A DNA stretch of 64,000 nt from RHLJ01 sp965242845. Its GTDB lineage: Bacteria; Bacteroidota; Rhodothermia; Balneolales; Balneolaceae. Position numbers and translations under genes: made by a program. The stretch lies in contig CBDETC010000002.1 of assembly GCA_965242845.1 (NCBI GenBank), positions 1,302,001 to 1,366,000 on the forward strand, given 5' to 3'. Every line of letters starts with the position of its first letter. Position 1 is the stretch's first letter. Shown one piece after another: positions 43,021-52,599 of this stretch. Below the pieces are notes generated by a model. It was not told where the DNA came from and did no database searches. It worked only from the letters and a program-made list of their open reading frames with translations.

Positions 43021-45644
43021 TATTCTGATTTAAGACTGTTTACAGGATTCGCGAGAGCAGTTTTGATGGACTTATAACTCACGGTGAGAGCCGCAACTCC
43101 AATAGCTATCAAAACAGCACCAACAAAAATGGAGGGCCCCAGTTCGATTTTATAAGCAAAATCCTCAAGCCATGTATTCATTGCGTACCATCCGACCGGA
43201 AGAGCAATAACAAAGCTCAGGATAATGAGTTTCATAAAATCTTTGTTCACCACCGTAAGAATCTGAACCAGGTTGGCCCCTAGTACTTTCCGAATTCCTA
43301 TTTCCTTTGCTCGTTGCTCCATCATAAAAGAAGCGAGTCCAAACAACCCAATGGAGGCTATGAACAGGGCAAGGATAGTAAAGGCATTAAGCAGCATTCC
43401 AAGATTAAGATCTGCTTTGTACATATTGTCAAAGGCGTCATCCAAAAAAGCATACTCAAAAGGGAAATCGGGACTGGCTTCTTTAACGGCAGCCTCAACA
43501 AAGCTTACCGTTTCCTGTAGGTTTTCAGGCCGAACTTTGATCGTCAGGTAGTCATAATCAATCGATCTGTTAAACCCAATCATCACAGCTGCCTGCTCTA
43601 ATCGAAAGGATAGGAAACTGAAGTCTTTAACCACACCGATTACATCACCCTCACGTTGCCACATAACAAGCTTCTTGCCTAGAACTTCCTCAGGAGTAAA
43701 ACCCATGCCTTTTACTGCCGACTCATTGAGAATGAAAGCATTGGTTTCATCGGTAGAAAAGTCTCTGGAAAAGTACCGCCCTGCCACGAGATCGATTTCC
43801 ATCATTTCGAGGTAATCATAATGCACATTGTGGCGGTAGAATTTTACTCGTTCTTCACGACCTTCCCAGTTTACCCCAGTGGTGCTACCCCGAACATCCA
43901 TTGGAAGGTGATTACTAGATGAAACAGAAAGGATATTAGGATTAGTTTTCAGTTTTTGAGCTACTGCATCATAGTATTGGCCAAAATTATCATCCTTCAG
44001 ATTCACAGTCAGGATTTGATCACGGGTATACCCAACATCGGTAGTTCGGATATAGTCCATCTGTTTGAATATGACAATAGAGCAAATAATCAGGGTGGTC
44101 GTAACTGCAAACTGACCAGTAACAAGAGCATTTCTCATGAAAGAGCTTTTCTTACCTCCTTTGGAATGACCCTTGAAAATACTCGAAGGCTTAAGCGAAG
44201 ACAGATACAATGCCGGGTAGCTTCCTGATATGATTCCAACTAAAAAACTGATACCTAAGGCGGCTAACCAGAACCCCGGGGTTGTAAATAGCTCATGCCC
44301 AATGGATCTATTCACAAGTGAACTGAATGGCTCTAAAAAGAACCAGACCAGCAGTAGTGCAAAAGAAATACTCAATAAAGAAAGTAATACAGCTTCTGAG
44401 CTGAATTGAAGAATTAAATTAGATCGTAATGCCCCGATTACCTTTCGAACACCTATCTCTTTTGATCTCATGACCGCACGGGCGGTGGCCAGGTTCATAT
44501 AATTCACACAGGCGATAAGAAGAATGATGATCCCAATTAAGAGCAGGGTATATATATAATTAACATTTCCAAGAATCATGCCTGAGTTGTGATTGATGTT
44601 TGAAGACTTTAAATGAACATCTGTAAGTGGCTGAAAAATAAGCGAGGGCAACTTGGAAGGGTCATTTTTATAGTAACCGAGTTCCGACATCTGAGCATTA
44701 TAGTATTCATTAATGTCAGCAAGCAATTCGTCATTCAGGTCAGAGTTTTCGCTCAGTTTGACATAGGTGAAATAGCCATTACTATCCCAATAATCCGCGT
44801 TTCCTTCATGCCAGGTACTGGATTTCTCGTTGGCGACATAGCTGAAGTATAATTGTGAAGTTCTAGGCAGGTCTTCAATAACCCCCGTAATCAACATTAC
44901 ACTAACTTCAGTTTCGTATTCCGGGATGATTTCCAGTGCTTCGCCGACAGGGTTTTTATTGCCGAATAATTTCTCCGCCAATGATCGGGTTAGAATGATC
45001 GCAGCAGGGTCGTTAAGGGCTGTTTCGGGGTTGCCATGCAACCAGGTATAGCTGAAAGTCTCAAAAAACTCACCTCCGGCATGCAATCCATTTTCAAAGA
45101 AAGAATCGTCTCCATTCTTAAGTAATCCGGTAAAAGGACTTACATAGGCTGTATGCTCAAAATGAGGAAAGTTTTCCTTCAACGCACTGTGAAGAGGCAT
45201 TGGTGTAACAGCAAACAGATTGGTGCCCTGGTGACTATCTGCATTCTCCTTAACAATTCTGTAGATGCGATCTGAATCTTCAAAATGTTTGTCATAACTC
45301 AGCTCATGCTGCACAAAAAGCCCGATGAGGAGAAAGCTCGCCAGCCCAATCGCCAATCCGGATATATTGATAAATGAATAGCTCTTATTTGTTCTAAGTC
45401 TCCGGAAAGACATCTTCAGGTAATTATAAAACATTTCTATAGTCCAATAGAGTTTGTGTAAGGCTTTCGATGGGGCGTACCTCAGCACTTGTTTCCAGTA
45501 CCAGGCGTCCGCTTTTTTCTTTCCCTTTTTGGAAGCCAGGTAAGTGTAGTATTCCTCAAAATCCCCCAATGTCGTTTTCCAGACATCATCATACTGAAGT
45601 CTGCTCAAGATCTTCTCAGCTAATTTGGGAGGGCGGAACGACAT
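43020..45644 (-). CDS. FtsX/MacB-like ABC permease, first of three tandem copies
   Basis: First permease after the padR gene, one base after its stop. Prefix PPKLAEKILSRLQYDDVW, helix YSFINISGLAIGLASFLLIG, coupling loops AVMRSKEIGVRKVIGA and EQRAKEIGIRKVLGAN, end NPVNSLKSE. Length is 874, identical to both others, so the three derive from recent-enough duplications to keep indels balanced, yet the periplasmic parts have diverged clearly. No ATP-binding subunit is in the operon. Confidence 0.9.
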   Translation of the reverse strand: MSFRPPKLAEKILSRLQYDDVWKTTLGDFEEYYTYLASKKGKKKADAWYWKQVLRYAPSKALHKLYWTIEMFYNYLKMSFRRLRTNKSYSFINISGLAIGLASFLLIGLFVQHELSYDKHFEDSDRIYRIVKENADSHQGTNLFAVTPMPLHSALKENFPHFEHTAYVSPFTGLLKNGDDSFFENGLHAGGEFFETFSYTWLHGNPETALNDPAAIILTRSLAEKLFGNKNPVGEALEIIPEYETEVSVMLITGVIEDLPRTSQLYFSYVANEKSSTWHEGNADYWDSNGYFTYVKLSENSDLNDELLADINEYYNAQMSELGYYKNDPSKLPSLIFQPLTDVHLKSSNINHNSGMILGNVNYIYTLLLIGIIILLIACVNYMNLATARAVMRSKEIGVRKVIGALRSNLILQFSSEAVLLSLLSISFALLLVWFFLEPFSSLVNRSIGHELFTTPGFWLAALGISFLVGIISGSYPALYLSSLKPSSIFKGHSKGGKKSSFMRNALVTGQFAVTTTLIICSIVIFKQMDYIRTTDVGYTRDQILTVNLKDDNFGQYYDAVAQKLKTNPNILSVSSSNHLPMDVRGSTTGVNWEGREERVKFYRHNVHYDYLEMMEIDLVAGRYFSRDFSTDETNAFILNESAVKGMGFTPEEVLGKKLVMWQREGDVIGVVKDFSFLSFRLEQAAVMIGFNRSIDYDYLTIKVRPENLQETVSFVEAAVKEASPDFPFEYAFLDDAFDNMYKADLNLGMLLNAFTILALFIASIGLFGLASFMMEQRAKEIGIRKVLGANLVQILTVVNKDFMKLIILSFVIALPVGWYAMNTWLEDFAYKIELGPSIFVGAVLIAIGVAALTVSYKSIKTALANPVNSLKSE

Positions 45645-45645
45645 T

Positions 45646-45972
45646 TTATTTTACTCCAAACATTAATTGAGGGACACCGCTCCACATGCTTTGCTGAACT
45701 TCATAAGCATGGCGAAGGGCGGTTTTGCCATCCCGGGTTAATGCGTAAATGCGTTTATGTCTTCCACCTCTTTCGGGAGTAGAATCGGAAAGGGAAGAGG
45801 AGAGATAACCTCTTTTCTCCAGTCGCTCAAGGGGCATGTAAATTCCACCAAGCGACCATTCTTTCTCAGTGATTTCAGAAAGCTTTTCCTGGATGGGGAT
45901 ACTATAGGCTTCATCACCCAGTTTCCAGACAGCTAACAAAATGTATTCTTCGGTTCGTGTAAGTAATTTCAT
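45646..45972 (-). CDS. PadR-family transcriptional regulator
   Basis: Winged-helix regulator of 108 residues. N-terminal LTRTEEYILLAVWKLGDEAYSIPIQEKLS, then WSLGGIYMPLERLEKRGYL (recognition helix and wing start) and RHKRIYALTRDGKTALRHA. PadR regulators of this short type are typically found next to FtsX-like permeases carrying the same prefix domain, as here. It heads the permease operon and likely represses it; a shared repeat in front of it and of the upstream hydrolase is the candidate binding site. Confidence 0.9.
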   Translation of the reverse strand: MKLLTRTEEYILLAVWKLGDEAYSIPIQEKLSEITEKEWSLGGIYMPLERLEKRGYLSSSLSDSTPERGGRHKRIYALTRDGKTALRHAYEVQQSMWSGVPQLMFGVK

Positions 45973-45990
45973 GGCATCAATTCTAAAAAG

Positions 45991-46042
45991 TTGAAACTAA
46001 TACTAGTCAAAATTTCATTTGTTTCAAATTTTTAGAAATGGG
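45991..46042. promoter_or_regulatory. Candidate PadR site, copy 1 (before padR)
   Basis: TTGAAACTAATACTAGT (45991-46007) ... GTTTCAA (46021-46027) then TTTTTAGAAATGG. TTGAAAC and GTTTCAA form an inverted repeat. The same blocks in the same order occur at 47787-47843 in front of the serine hydrolase gene. It sits 19 bases upstream of the padR ATG. Confidence 0.6.
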
Positions 46043-46044
46043 GG

Positions 46045-47733
46045 TTAATTTGGGTTCGTTTTTTTGAAGAACTGGTTCTTCGCCCGGTACTGACTGACAT
46101 AGAATCCGTCAATATCCCCGTTTTCATTTCTTCGAAATTCCACCAGGTCTGTATAAGAGGAGGTGCCCCTGAACTCATCCTTCCAGGCCTGGCTTAGACC
46201 GGTTTCTCCATTTTGGAAGTGCCATAGCCTTAGCTCACCATCTCTAAACATCACTGAATAAGAGGTGTTTAGCTCATCGCTCACATATTCGCCTTCGTAT
46301 TCAGCGCGGTCGTTTAAAGAAGCGATGGTTTCATCACTCATTTTAGGACTGATGATATTGTTGTAAACCAGGTGCGTGATTTTACCATTTTCATCTGAGT
46401 GAAATTTCATGGTTCTGTCTCCATAGGCTGGTATTAGGAACATGCTGTCAGAAACTGCAAACATCGGATACTTATCCTCCCGAGTGGCTTGGGTCCATAG
46501 TTGACCATCTTCCTTTGTTAAATGAACATACCAGCCCTGTCCCAGCCTATAGGTTCCTTTGTAGGAGTCCAATAAGTTATCAGAAATGCTAAGATTCTCT
46601 TTTTCCTCTGATTCCTCATTTTGACTCGATTGTTGCTGTTCCTGTTGGGCTCTAGGAACGTAGTAGCTCGCTATTCGGCCCACAATATTGAAGGAATTCT
46701 CACTATTGTTACTGAGAACAACGATAGCAAGATCTTTTTCGGGTAAAATGGTAAGGTAGGTGTCAAAAGAAGCCCAGCCCCCTGAATGGGAAATCCATGG
46801 TGTGCCTCTAAAGGTGTTTTGAGAAATACCATATGCGTAGTTGTTATTATTCCCATTGGATAAAGGATGAGTTTGCAACATACGTTCTACGACCGCTTTT
46901 CTTTCATCCGATGGGTACATCAAATGCATAACCCAATTAGCAAGATCAGTGGTGGTAGAGTATAAGGAGCTTGACCCAAGGGCAGTGAGTGTATTAGGTG
47001 CATAATGAAAACCATCATCAGTCCTGTAGTACCCAACCGCCCTGTTTTTGATCACTTCACTATGGTCATCCAAAAAGAGTGTCTGATCCATATTTAAAGG
47101 CTGGAAAATGTTTTGATCTGTCCACTCCCGAAATCTTTGACCGGTTGTTCGTTCAACAATTTCTGCCAGCAGATTGTAGCCAGTATTCGAGTAACGAAAT
47201 TCATCGCCAGGAATGAAGTTTAACTTCTCTTGTTGATAGGCCATCCTTAGGATATGATCCATACTGATAACATCTTCAAAGCCCCTTCCGGAAAGAGGCA
47301 AAGTGCTTGTCCAGTCTCTAATTCCGCTGGTATGATGTAATAAGTGTCCAATCGTAATGGTATGACCAAAATCAGGTAATTCAGGGATGTATGTTCTGAT
47401 GTCGTCTTCTTCAGAAACCACACCCTGCTCTGCAAGTAATGCAATAGCATATCCGGCGAATTGTTTGGCAACAGATGCCAGGTCAAAAACAGTATTGGGC
47501 GTAATTGGGATGTCATAGTCCAGGTTAGCTAAACCGTACCCTTTATTTAAGATGATTTCTTTGTCTTTTACTACCAAAACAGCAGAGCCTGGTGTTAACT
47601 CAGAAACGGTTTCGAGCAATAATGAGTCAACTTTTTGCTGTAAAGCTTCCGGCTGAATCTGAGCCTGTGCTTGCTCAGAAATAGCAAAAAAGATGAAGAA
47701 TAGGATTGAAAATAGAATAGTCGAATTGTTCAT
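46045..47733 (-). CDS. Exported class C beta-lactamase-fold serine hydrolase
   Basis: Signal peptide 1-25 (ends QAQAQ). The beta-lactamase-like domain has SVAK with nucleophile Ser87 and Lys90, YSNTGYNLL (Tyr-x-Asn motif) and HSGG. Residues about 385-562 form an added C-terminal region of beta-rich type common to long Bacteroidota members. Such proteins act as D-amino peptidases, esterases or DD-peptidases; the activity here is unknown. It lies directly upstream of padR, and its own promoter region carries a copy of the padR-upstream element, so co-regulation is likely. Confidence 0.88.
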   Translation of the reverse strand: MNNSTILFSILFFIFFAISEQAQAQIQPEALQQKVDSLLLETVSELTPGSAVLVVKDKEIILNKGYGLANLDYDIPITPNTVFDLASVAKQFAGYAIALLAEQGVVSEEDDIRTYIPELPDFGHTITIGHLLHHTSGIRDWTSTLPLSGRGFEDVISMDHILRMAYQQEKLNFIPGDEFRYSNTGYNLLAEIVERTTGQRFREWTDQNIFQPLNMDQTLFLDDHSEVIKNRAVGYYRTDDGFHYAPNTLTALGSSSLYSTTTDLANWVMHLMYPSDERKAVVERMLQTHPLSNGNNNNYAYGISQNTFRGTPWISHSGGWASFDTYLTILPEKDLAIVVLSNNSENSFNIVGRIASYYVPRAQQEQQQSSQNEESEEKENLSISDNLLDSYKGTYRLGQGWYVHLTKEDGQLWTQATREDKYPMFAVSDSMFLIPAYGDRTMKFHSDENGKITHLVYNNIISPKMSDETIASLNDRAEYEGEYVSDELNTSYSVMFRDGELRLWHFQNGETGLSQAWKDEFRGTSSYTDLVEFRRNENGDIDGFYVSQYRAKNQFFKKTNPN

Positions 47734-47786
47734 TTGAGGATTAAATTTGTTGATGAAACAAGAATCGAAGAATCAATTCTTATTTT

Positions 47787-47843
47787 TTGAAACTAATAGT
47801 AGTACTGATGAAAAAACGATTAGTTTCAATTTTTTAGAAATGG
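47787..47843. promoter_or_regulatory. Candidate PadR site, copy 2 (before serine hydrolase)
   Basis: TTGAAACTAAT (47787-47797) and ATTAGTTTCAA (47819-47829) are a perfect 11-bp inverted repeat with a 21-base spacer, followed by TTTTTAGAAATGG. It matches copy 1 in the left arm, right arm and flank. It is between the divergent hydrolase and methyltransferase genes. Confidence 0.62.
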
Positions 47844-47893
47844 ATGGGAAAGTTATTTCTCCTATACTTTAAGCGAAGTTTTCAAGAAAAAGG

Positions 47894-48571
47894 ATGAGTA
47901 AAGAAAACAAGGAAAGGAAGAGAATTAAAAAGCCCTGGCCTACAAAAGCGGCTATGGCACAGGTTTATAGTGAACATCTTTGGGGAGGGGAGGCTCATGA
48001 TTTCTATTCAGGGGAAGGTTCACATGTATCCGAGTTAGTTGAGCCTTATATAAAGGTAGTGTCGACTTTTCTTAATTCACTCGATGAACCAATTACGGTA
48101 ATTGATTTAGGATGCGGGGATTTTAATGTAGGTAAACAGCTTTTCCATTATGCAGAAAAGTATGTGGCTATTGATATCGTACCGGCGCTAATTCAAAGGA
48201 ATAAAGAGTTGTTTGAGGCAGAGAATTTAGAGTTTCAATGTTTGGACATAGCCAAAGATGACTTGCCTGGCGGAGATAGTGTAATACTTAGGCAAGTGCT
48301 CCAGCATGTATCTAATGAAGAAGTACATCAGATAGTAAAAAAGCTGGCGAACTATAGATATGTGATTCTTACCGAGCATATACCGGATAGTGAATTTGAA
48401 CCGAATCTGGATATCATTTCAGGGCAGGGTACACGGTTAAAACAGCAAAGTGGGATTAGCCTTACTGCTCCTCCGTTCAACTTTAAGGCGCAGGACGAAA
48501 GGCTGCTTTTATCTATTCCTTTAGAAAAAGGAAAAGGAGTTGTTGAGACAAGATTGTATCGTACTATCTAA
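47894..48571 (+). CDS. Class I SAM-dependent methyltransferase
   Basis: Rossmann-fold methyltransferase, 225 residues. Motif I is VIDLGCGDFNVGKQ, motif II YVAIDIVPAL, motif III CLDIAKDDLPGGDSVI and the post-motif LRQVLQHVSNEEV. The N-terminal KKPWPTKAAMAQVYSEHLWG is typical of a group of small uncharacterised methyltransferases. The substrate cannot be told. Divergent from the serine hydrolase gene; the candidate PadR element lies between them. Confidence 0.87.
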   Translation: MSKENKERKRIKKPWPTKAAMAQVYSEHLWGGEAHDFYSGEGSHVSELVEPYIKVVSTFLNSLDEPITVIDLGCGDFNVGKQLFHYAEKYVAIDIVPALIQRNKELFEAENLEFQCLDIAKDDLPGGDSVILRQVLQHVSNEEVHQIVKKLANYRYVILTEHIPDSEFEPNLDIISGQGTRLKQQSGISLTAPPFNFKAQDERLLLSIPLEKGKGVVETRLYRTI

Positions 48572-48705
48572 AGGGGCTGAGCGATTGTAATCTCCTTGTA
48601 TTTACAAAGAGTACTTTCCTTACTAAAGGTAAAAGTAAAATGGCTGATTATTGCATGGCGTAACATTATTTGGCAACTTTTGTGTTAGCGGTATAATTAT
48701 AAGTG

Positions 48706-49044
48706 ATGGCTGATAATAAACAAGAAATAATCCCACCTCAGGAAGCTGTTCAGGTCTTAAAAGGAATCATTGAAGGTAAATATGATTTCGAGTTCGAACC
48801 CTCATTCATTTGGGCGGATAAGTACACCACGAGTGTTCGATTCAATTGTGAAGGTTACATCGTTCAAATTTTTGTAGATGCAGGTGACCTGGATTATGTT
48901 GATTTCATCGCTGCTTCGGATGGGCGTGAAGGGAAATATGATTGGTGGTCTGAGGAAGTACACGGAGCAGAAGACGCGATTGATTTATTATCAGAGGAGG
49001 AAAAACAAATCCTGATCAGAAAATTTGAGGAAAAATCCAGCTAA
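48706..49044 (+). CDS. Small hypothetical protein
   Basis: 112 residues from ATG 48706; a GTG one codon upstream is possible but less likely. Acidic, no signal or membrane segment. The middle (SFIWADKYTTSVRFNCEGYIVQIFVDAGDLDYVDF, in two strands) looks like a small alpha/beta domain, and the C-terminal LLSEEEKQILIRKFEE is helical. Family not recognised. Confidence 0.6.
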   Translation: MADNKQEIIPPQEAVQVLKGIIEGKYDFEFEPSFIWADKYTTSVRFNCEGYIVQIFVDAGDLDYVDFIAASDGREGKYDWWSEEVHGAEDAIDLLSEEEKQILIRKFEEKSS

Positions 49045-49096
49045 GTTCACAATAACCAGCCCGCCTATCGCACCATTTGAAGGAGCTAAACAAATT

Positions 49097-50188
49097 CTAT
49101 TTCTGACCATAGAAAGTTGGAAGAAAAACCCTGTTTAGTATCGCAAAGGGAAGCTTGTCTTCCTGAGAGTTGTAAGCGCCTCCCGTAAATACGGCGACCA
49201 TATTTAATTCAGGAATGGTCATTATGTATTGACCTCCATTACCAGTTGCCGTTTTGGATACCAGTATTTGCTCATTTACCTGAGAGGGAATATTCCACCA
49301 AAAATATCCGTAATCGATCCCGGTAATTTTAGTTTTCGGAGTAGTGGATTCCTGAATCCATTGTGCCGATACAATTTCCTCTTCATTCCATATTCCTTCA
49401 TTAAGTATCAATTGCCCAATCTTAGCCATATCGCGAGGAGTCATATATAGTCTCTTTCCAGAAGAAATAACTTCTTTCTCCGATGTATGCCCCCAGCTGA
49501 CATTGTTAATTCCCAAAGGAGTAAAAAGGTATTCCTCAGCGAATTCGGTGATGTCCATGTCTGAGGCTCGTTCAATTATCTCCGCAACTAAAATTGCTCC
49601 CATTGAGCAGTAGGCTGAAACAGAACCAGGATCATTTATCATGGGCAGGTCTAGGGTGTATTGAAGCCAATCCCTTTTCTTGTAGACTTTATCCTCTTGT
49701 CCTTTTGATTTTTTATCCCAGTCATTGCAATCGAGCCCGGTAGACATTGTTAGCAGGTGCTTGATAGAGATGTCTTCTTTTCGATCATCCAGGTTCTTCT
49801 TTGGGACTGGATGTGTGAGGTATTTTGAAATAGGATCGTCTATATCATCAACAAAGCCCTTATCAATCGCGATTCCCATCAAAATGGACCGAATACTTTT
49901 CGTTACTGAGCGGAGGTCATGTTGTTTTGAGTGGGAGTACCCATCGAAATACTCTTCAATAATAAGCTCTCCATTTTTTACTAATAGGATGCTATGAACT
50001 TTAGTCTTTTCATTTATAAACTGATTGAAGAAGGCGTATATAAGTGTTGAGTCTACCTGCTGTGAACTTAAACTATTTGTTCTCCACCCATCTTCAAGAT
50101 TCTGGGGTTGAGAATAAGTATAGGTCTCCTGAGCATAGCAAAGAGTTTGTGCAGCCAGTACAAAAAGTAAAGGGATAATCCTTTTCAT
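49097..50188 (-). CDS. Exported serine hydrolase, beta-lactamase class C fold
   Basis: Signal peptide 1-19 (ends LCYAQ). SVTK motif with Ser94 and Lys97, then helix KSIRSILMGIAIDKG. The second motif is YCS (SVSAYCSMGAIL) in place of the usual YSN, while the third region is reduced to TGNGGQYIMTIPE. It is most like the 6-aminohexanoate-dimer hydrolase (NylB) branch, which has SxxK and Tyr-x-x variants. 363 residues. It follows the broken TonB receptor gene on the same strand by about 50 bases. Confidence 0.85.
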   Translation of the reverse strand: MKRIIPLLFVLAAQTLCYAQETYTYSQPQNLEDGWRTNSLSSQQVDSTLIYAFFNQFINEKTKVHSILLVKNGELIIEEYFDGYSHSKQHDLRSVTKSIRSILMGIAIDKGFVDDIDDPISKYLTHPVPKKNLDDRKEDISIKHLLTMSTGLDCNDWDKKSKGQEDKVYKKRDWLQYTLDLPMINDPGSVSAYCSMGAILVAEIIERASDMDITEFAEEYLFTPLGINNVSWGHTSEKEVISSGKRLYMTPRDMAKIGQLILNEGIWNEEEIVSAQWIQESTTPKTKITGIDYGYFWWNIPSQVNEQILVSKTATGNGGQYIMTIPELNMVAVFTGGAYNSQEDKLPFAILNRVFLPTFYGQK

Positions 50189-50240
50189 ATTGAAAGTAAC
50201 AACGCTATGATATCGCAGGAAGTATTCGAGTATTTCCTGA

Positions 50241-52421
50241 TCAGTTAAACTTCAATTTAAACCCGCCATTAATTACAAAGCCATCTACTGGGGCATAGAT
50301 ATCCCTGAACTGTGGGTTATTGATAGTACCCGAAAATATGGTATCGAAGTCCGTTTGGCGGGTATCCAAGAAGTTCTCAAAGTTGAGGAAGAGGGATAAA
50401 TGCTTTCCCATTCTCTTTTCAGTCATCAAGCCGGTTATCCAATATGATTTGCCGGTACTACCATCTCCTAGTTTTTGCGGGCTGAAGTAATAGGCCTCAA
50501 GGCCAATCCAGAATTCTCCATGTTTTTCATACATCAGGACATTATTTAATCGGTGCTCTGCAACCAGAGGAAAGGTAGTTGATTCACCATCATAGTGTTG
50601 TTGAACATCAGCATTGGTGTACCCGATAAATAACTTCAAATCATCATAGCTGAATTTCAGGTTCACTTCTACTCCTTTGGTATCGATGAACCCATCAGGC
50701 TGTACAAATTCGAAGCTTCCCGTTTGCTGACTTAATACTAACGGATCGAGAACCTGGGTATAAAAGAAAAGTACATTGGACGAAAGAATGAGTTTATCGG
50801 TAATGGCTAAACGGTAGTTGAGGTCAAAATTCGTTCCAAACGAGCGTTCCGCATCCAGGTCATCAGGATTAACAGGCCGTATATTTTCGAATTGTAAGCG
50901 TTCTGCATCTTCTGAAAAAACGGTAGGAGTTTTATAGCCCAGTCCTGCTCCTAATCGAAAGGTTAAGACAGGTGAAGGCTCATACATTAATGAAAAGCGA
51001 GGGAGCGGGAATAGACCGTATTCAGTTTGATAATCATATCGAAAACCAGTTTCAAGATTCCAATTCTGGTTTAAGCTCCAGATGTTTTGAATGAATGCAC
51101 CAAGCGTAATATCCGAAAACCCAAAATCTTCACTATCACTCTCCGGCGCCTGATCAAAATGATCGGTCCACAAATTTAATCCTGAGGTCCAGTCCATATT
51201 TTTGGTTATCCAGCTAATGGATAGTTCACTAAACGAGGAGAACTGATTGCCGGCAAAAGTATAGCCAGGGGTATCAACCGAGCGGTCATAAAAATTCACG
51301 CTATTTTTTAGAGTCATTCTGTTTGTTCCATCAAAGAGATGATCTAACTGGAACTGGGTTGAAAGTCGAAGGGTCTCATTTTGTTCGAAGTATGGATTGG
51401 CAACAGCTTTGCCTTCAATAAAATCAATATTTCCGCCAAGCCGGTCTTCAGCAATAAGGTTGAAGCCTACATTCATCTCGGTGCTTTCATTTATGTACAC
51501 GAAGAGCCGAGGGTTTATAGTAATTCGCTCGAATTCAGGAATCGCAGTGAGTCCAATATCAGCAGGGTCGTAAGCGGTACCTTTATTGTATGAAGTAAAA
51601 ATGGTGGTGCCCAGTTTTTTCCCTCTTCTGGAATAGAACCCACTCAAATCGAGTCCAAGTGCGGAGGTTCCATTAACCATAAAACTAAGTTCCGGTTCAT
51701 CCTCCGGGCTTTTGGTTATCAGATTTACCAATCCGGCGATAGCGCCACCACCATATAAAGTGGAAGAGGAGCCTTTAATAACCTCAACTTGCTTCAAATC
51801 GAGGGGAGTGATCTGCATCAGGCTTAACCCTCCCGAGTACCCGGAGTAAAGAGGGAATCCATCCCGAAGAAGCTGCGTGTATTTTCCATCAAGCCCCTGG
51901 ATGCGTATACTGGAATTATAGCTGGTAGCTGAAGTTTGCTAGGTTTGAATTCCAGTACTTTCATTTAGCAACATTCGGATATCTCCGGGCTTCATATTTC
52001 CTTTTTCAGCGAGCTCTTCCCCGGCAATAAACTCAACCCGGGTTGGAATATCTTCTATCGTCCTGCTGGTTCTGGTAGAATTGATGACGACTTCCTCATG
52101 TTCTTCATGTCCATGTTCAAGCTCAAAGACCTGCCCCTGTTCTTCTTCAGAAAGCGGAAAAGTTCTGGTTATAGTGACAGTTTCGAACCCAAGAAAACGG
52201 ATTTGAATAGTATAACTACCCGAAGGAATACCAGTGATTAAAACCTCCCCGTTTTGATCTGTCACCTCACCTTTATTCAGAGCTTCGATATAAACAGTAG
52301 CACCTGCTACAGGCTCGTTATTCTCATGATCCACAACCGTTGCAGTAAATATATATTGAGCAAAGGCTGAAGCATTAGTGGCAAAGAGCACTATCCAAAG
52401 AAGAAGAAGTTTTGATGTCAT
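50241..52421 (-). pseudogene. TonB-dependent receptor interrupted by an amber codon
   Basis: Outer-membrane receptor for iron chelates or similar ligands. Read from ATG 52421: signal peptide (LLLLWIVLFATNASAFAQ), a carboxypeptidase-like beta-sandwich (VDHENNEPVAGATVYIEAL), then the plug domain EDIPTRVEFIAGEELAEKG. After ESTGIQT a TAG (51939-51941) stops the frame, which then continues without shift as QTSATSYNSSIRIQGLDG, VEVIKGSSSTLYGGGAIAGLVN and a full beta-barrel ending FKLKFN. The complete protein would be 726 codons, normal for the family. One C-to-T change (CAG to TAG) explains it. Either recent loss or a sequencing error; if translated in pieces, the barrel part has no signal peptide. 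Confidence 0.88.
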
Positions 52422-52599
52422 TAACCGAAATGTAAATGTAGAAAGACGTTTAAATATAGAGAGTAATTCAGGAGTTCGTCTATCTGAATATAGAAGAAAT
52501 CTTTGCGTCCATATACCGTATGCGTACCAGTGTTTGAAGTAGAATTTCGGATTTATCAAAGATATTAGTCAGGTAAATCACAATTCAATGATCCATACC

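Noticed and set aside
46001..46042. A -33/-7 promoter inside the candidate PadR element
   Set aside because: TTTG-N19-TAGTATTA can be read on the minus strand but the -7 match is poor; reported as a regulatory repeat only.
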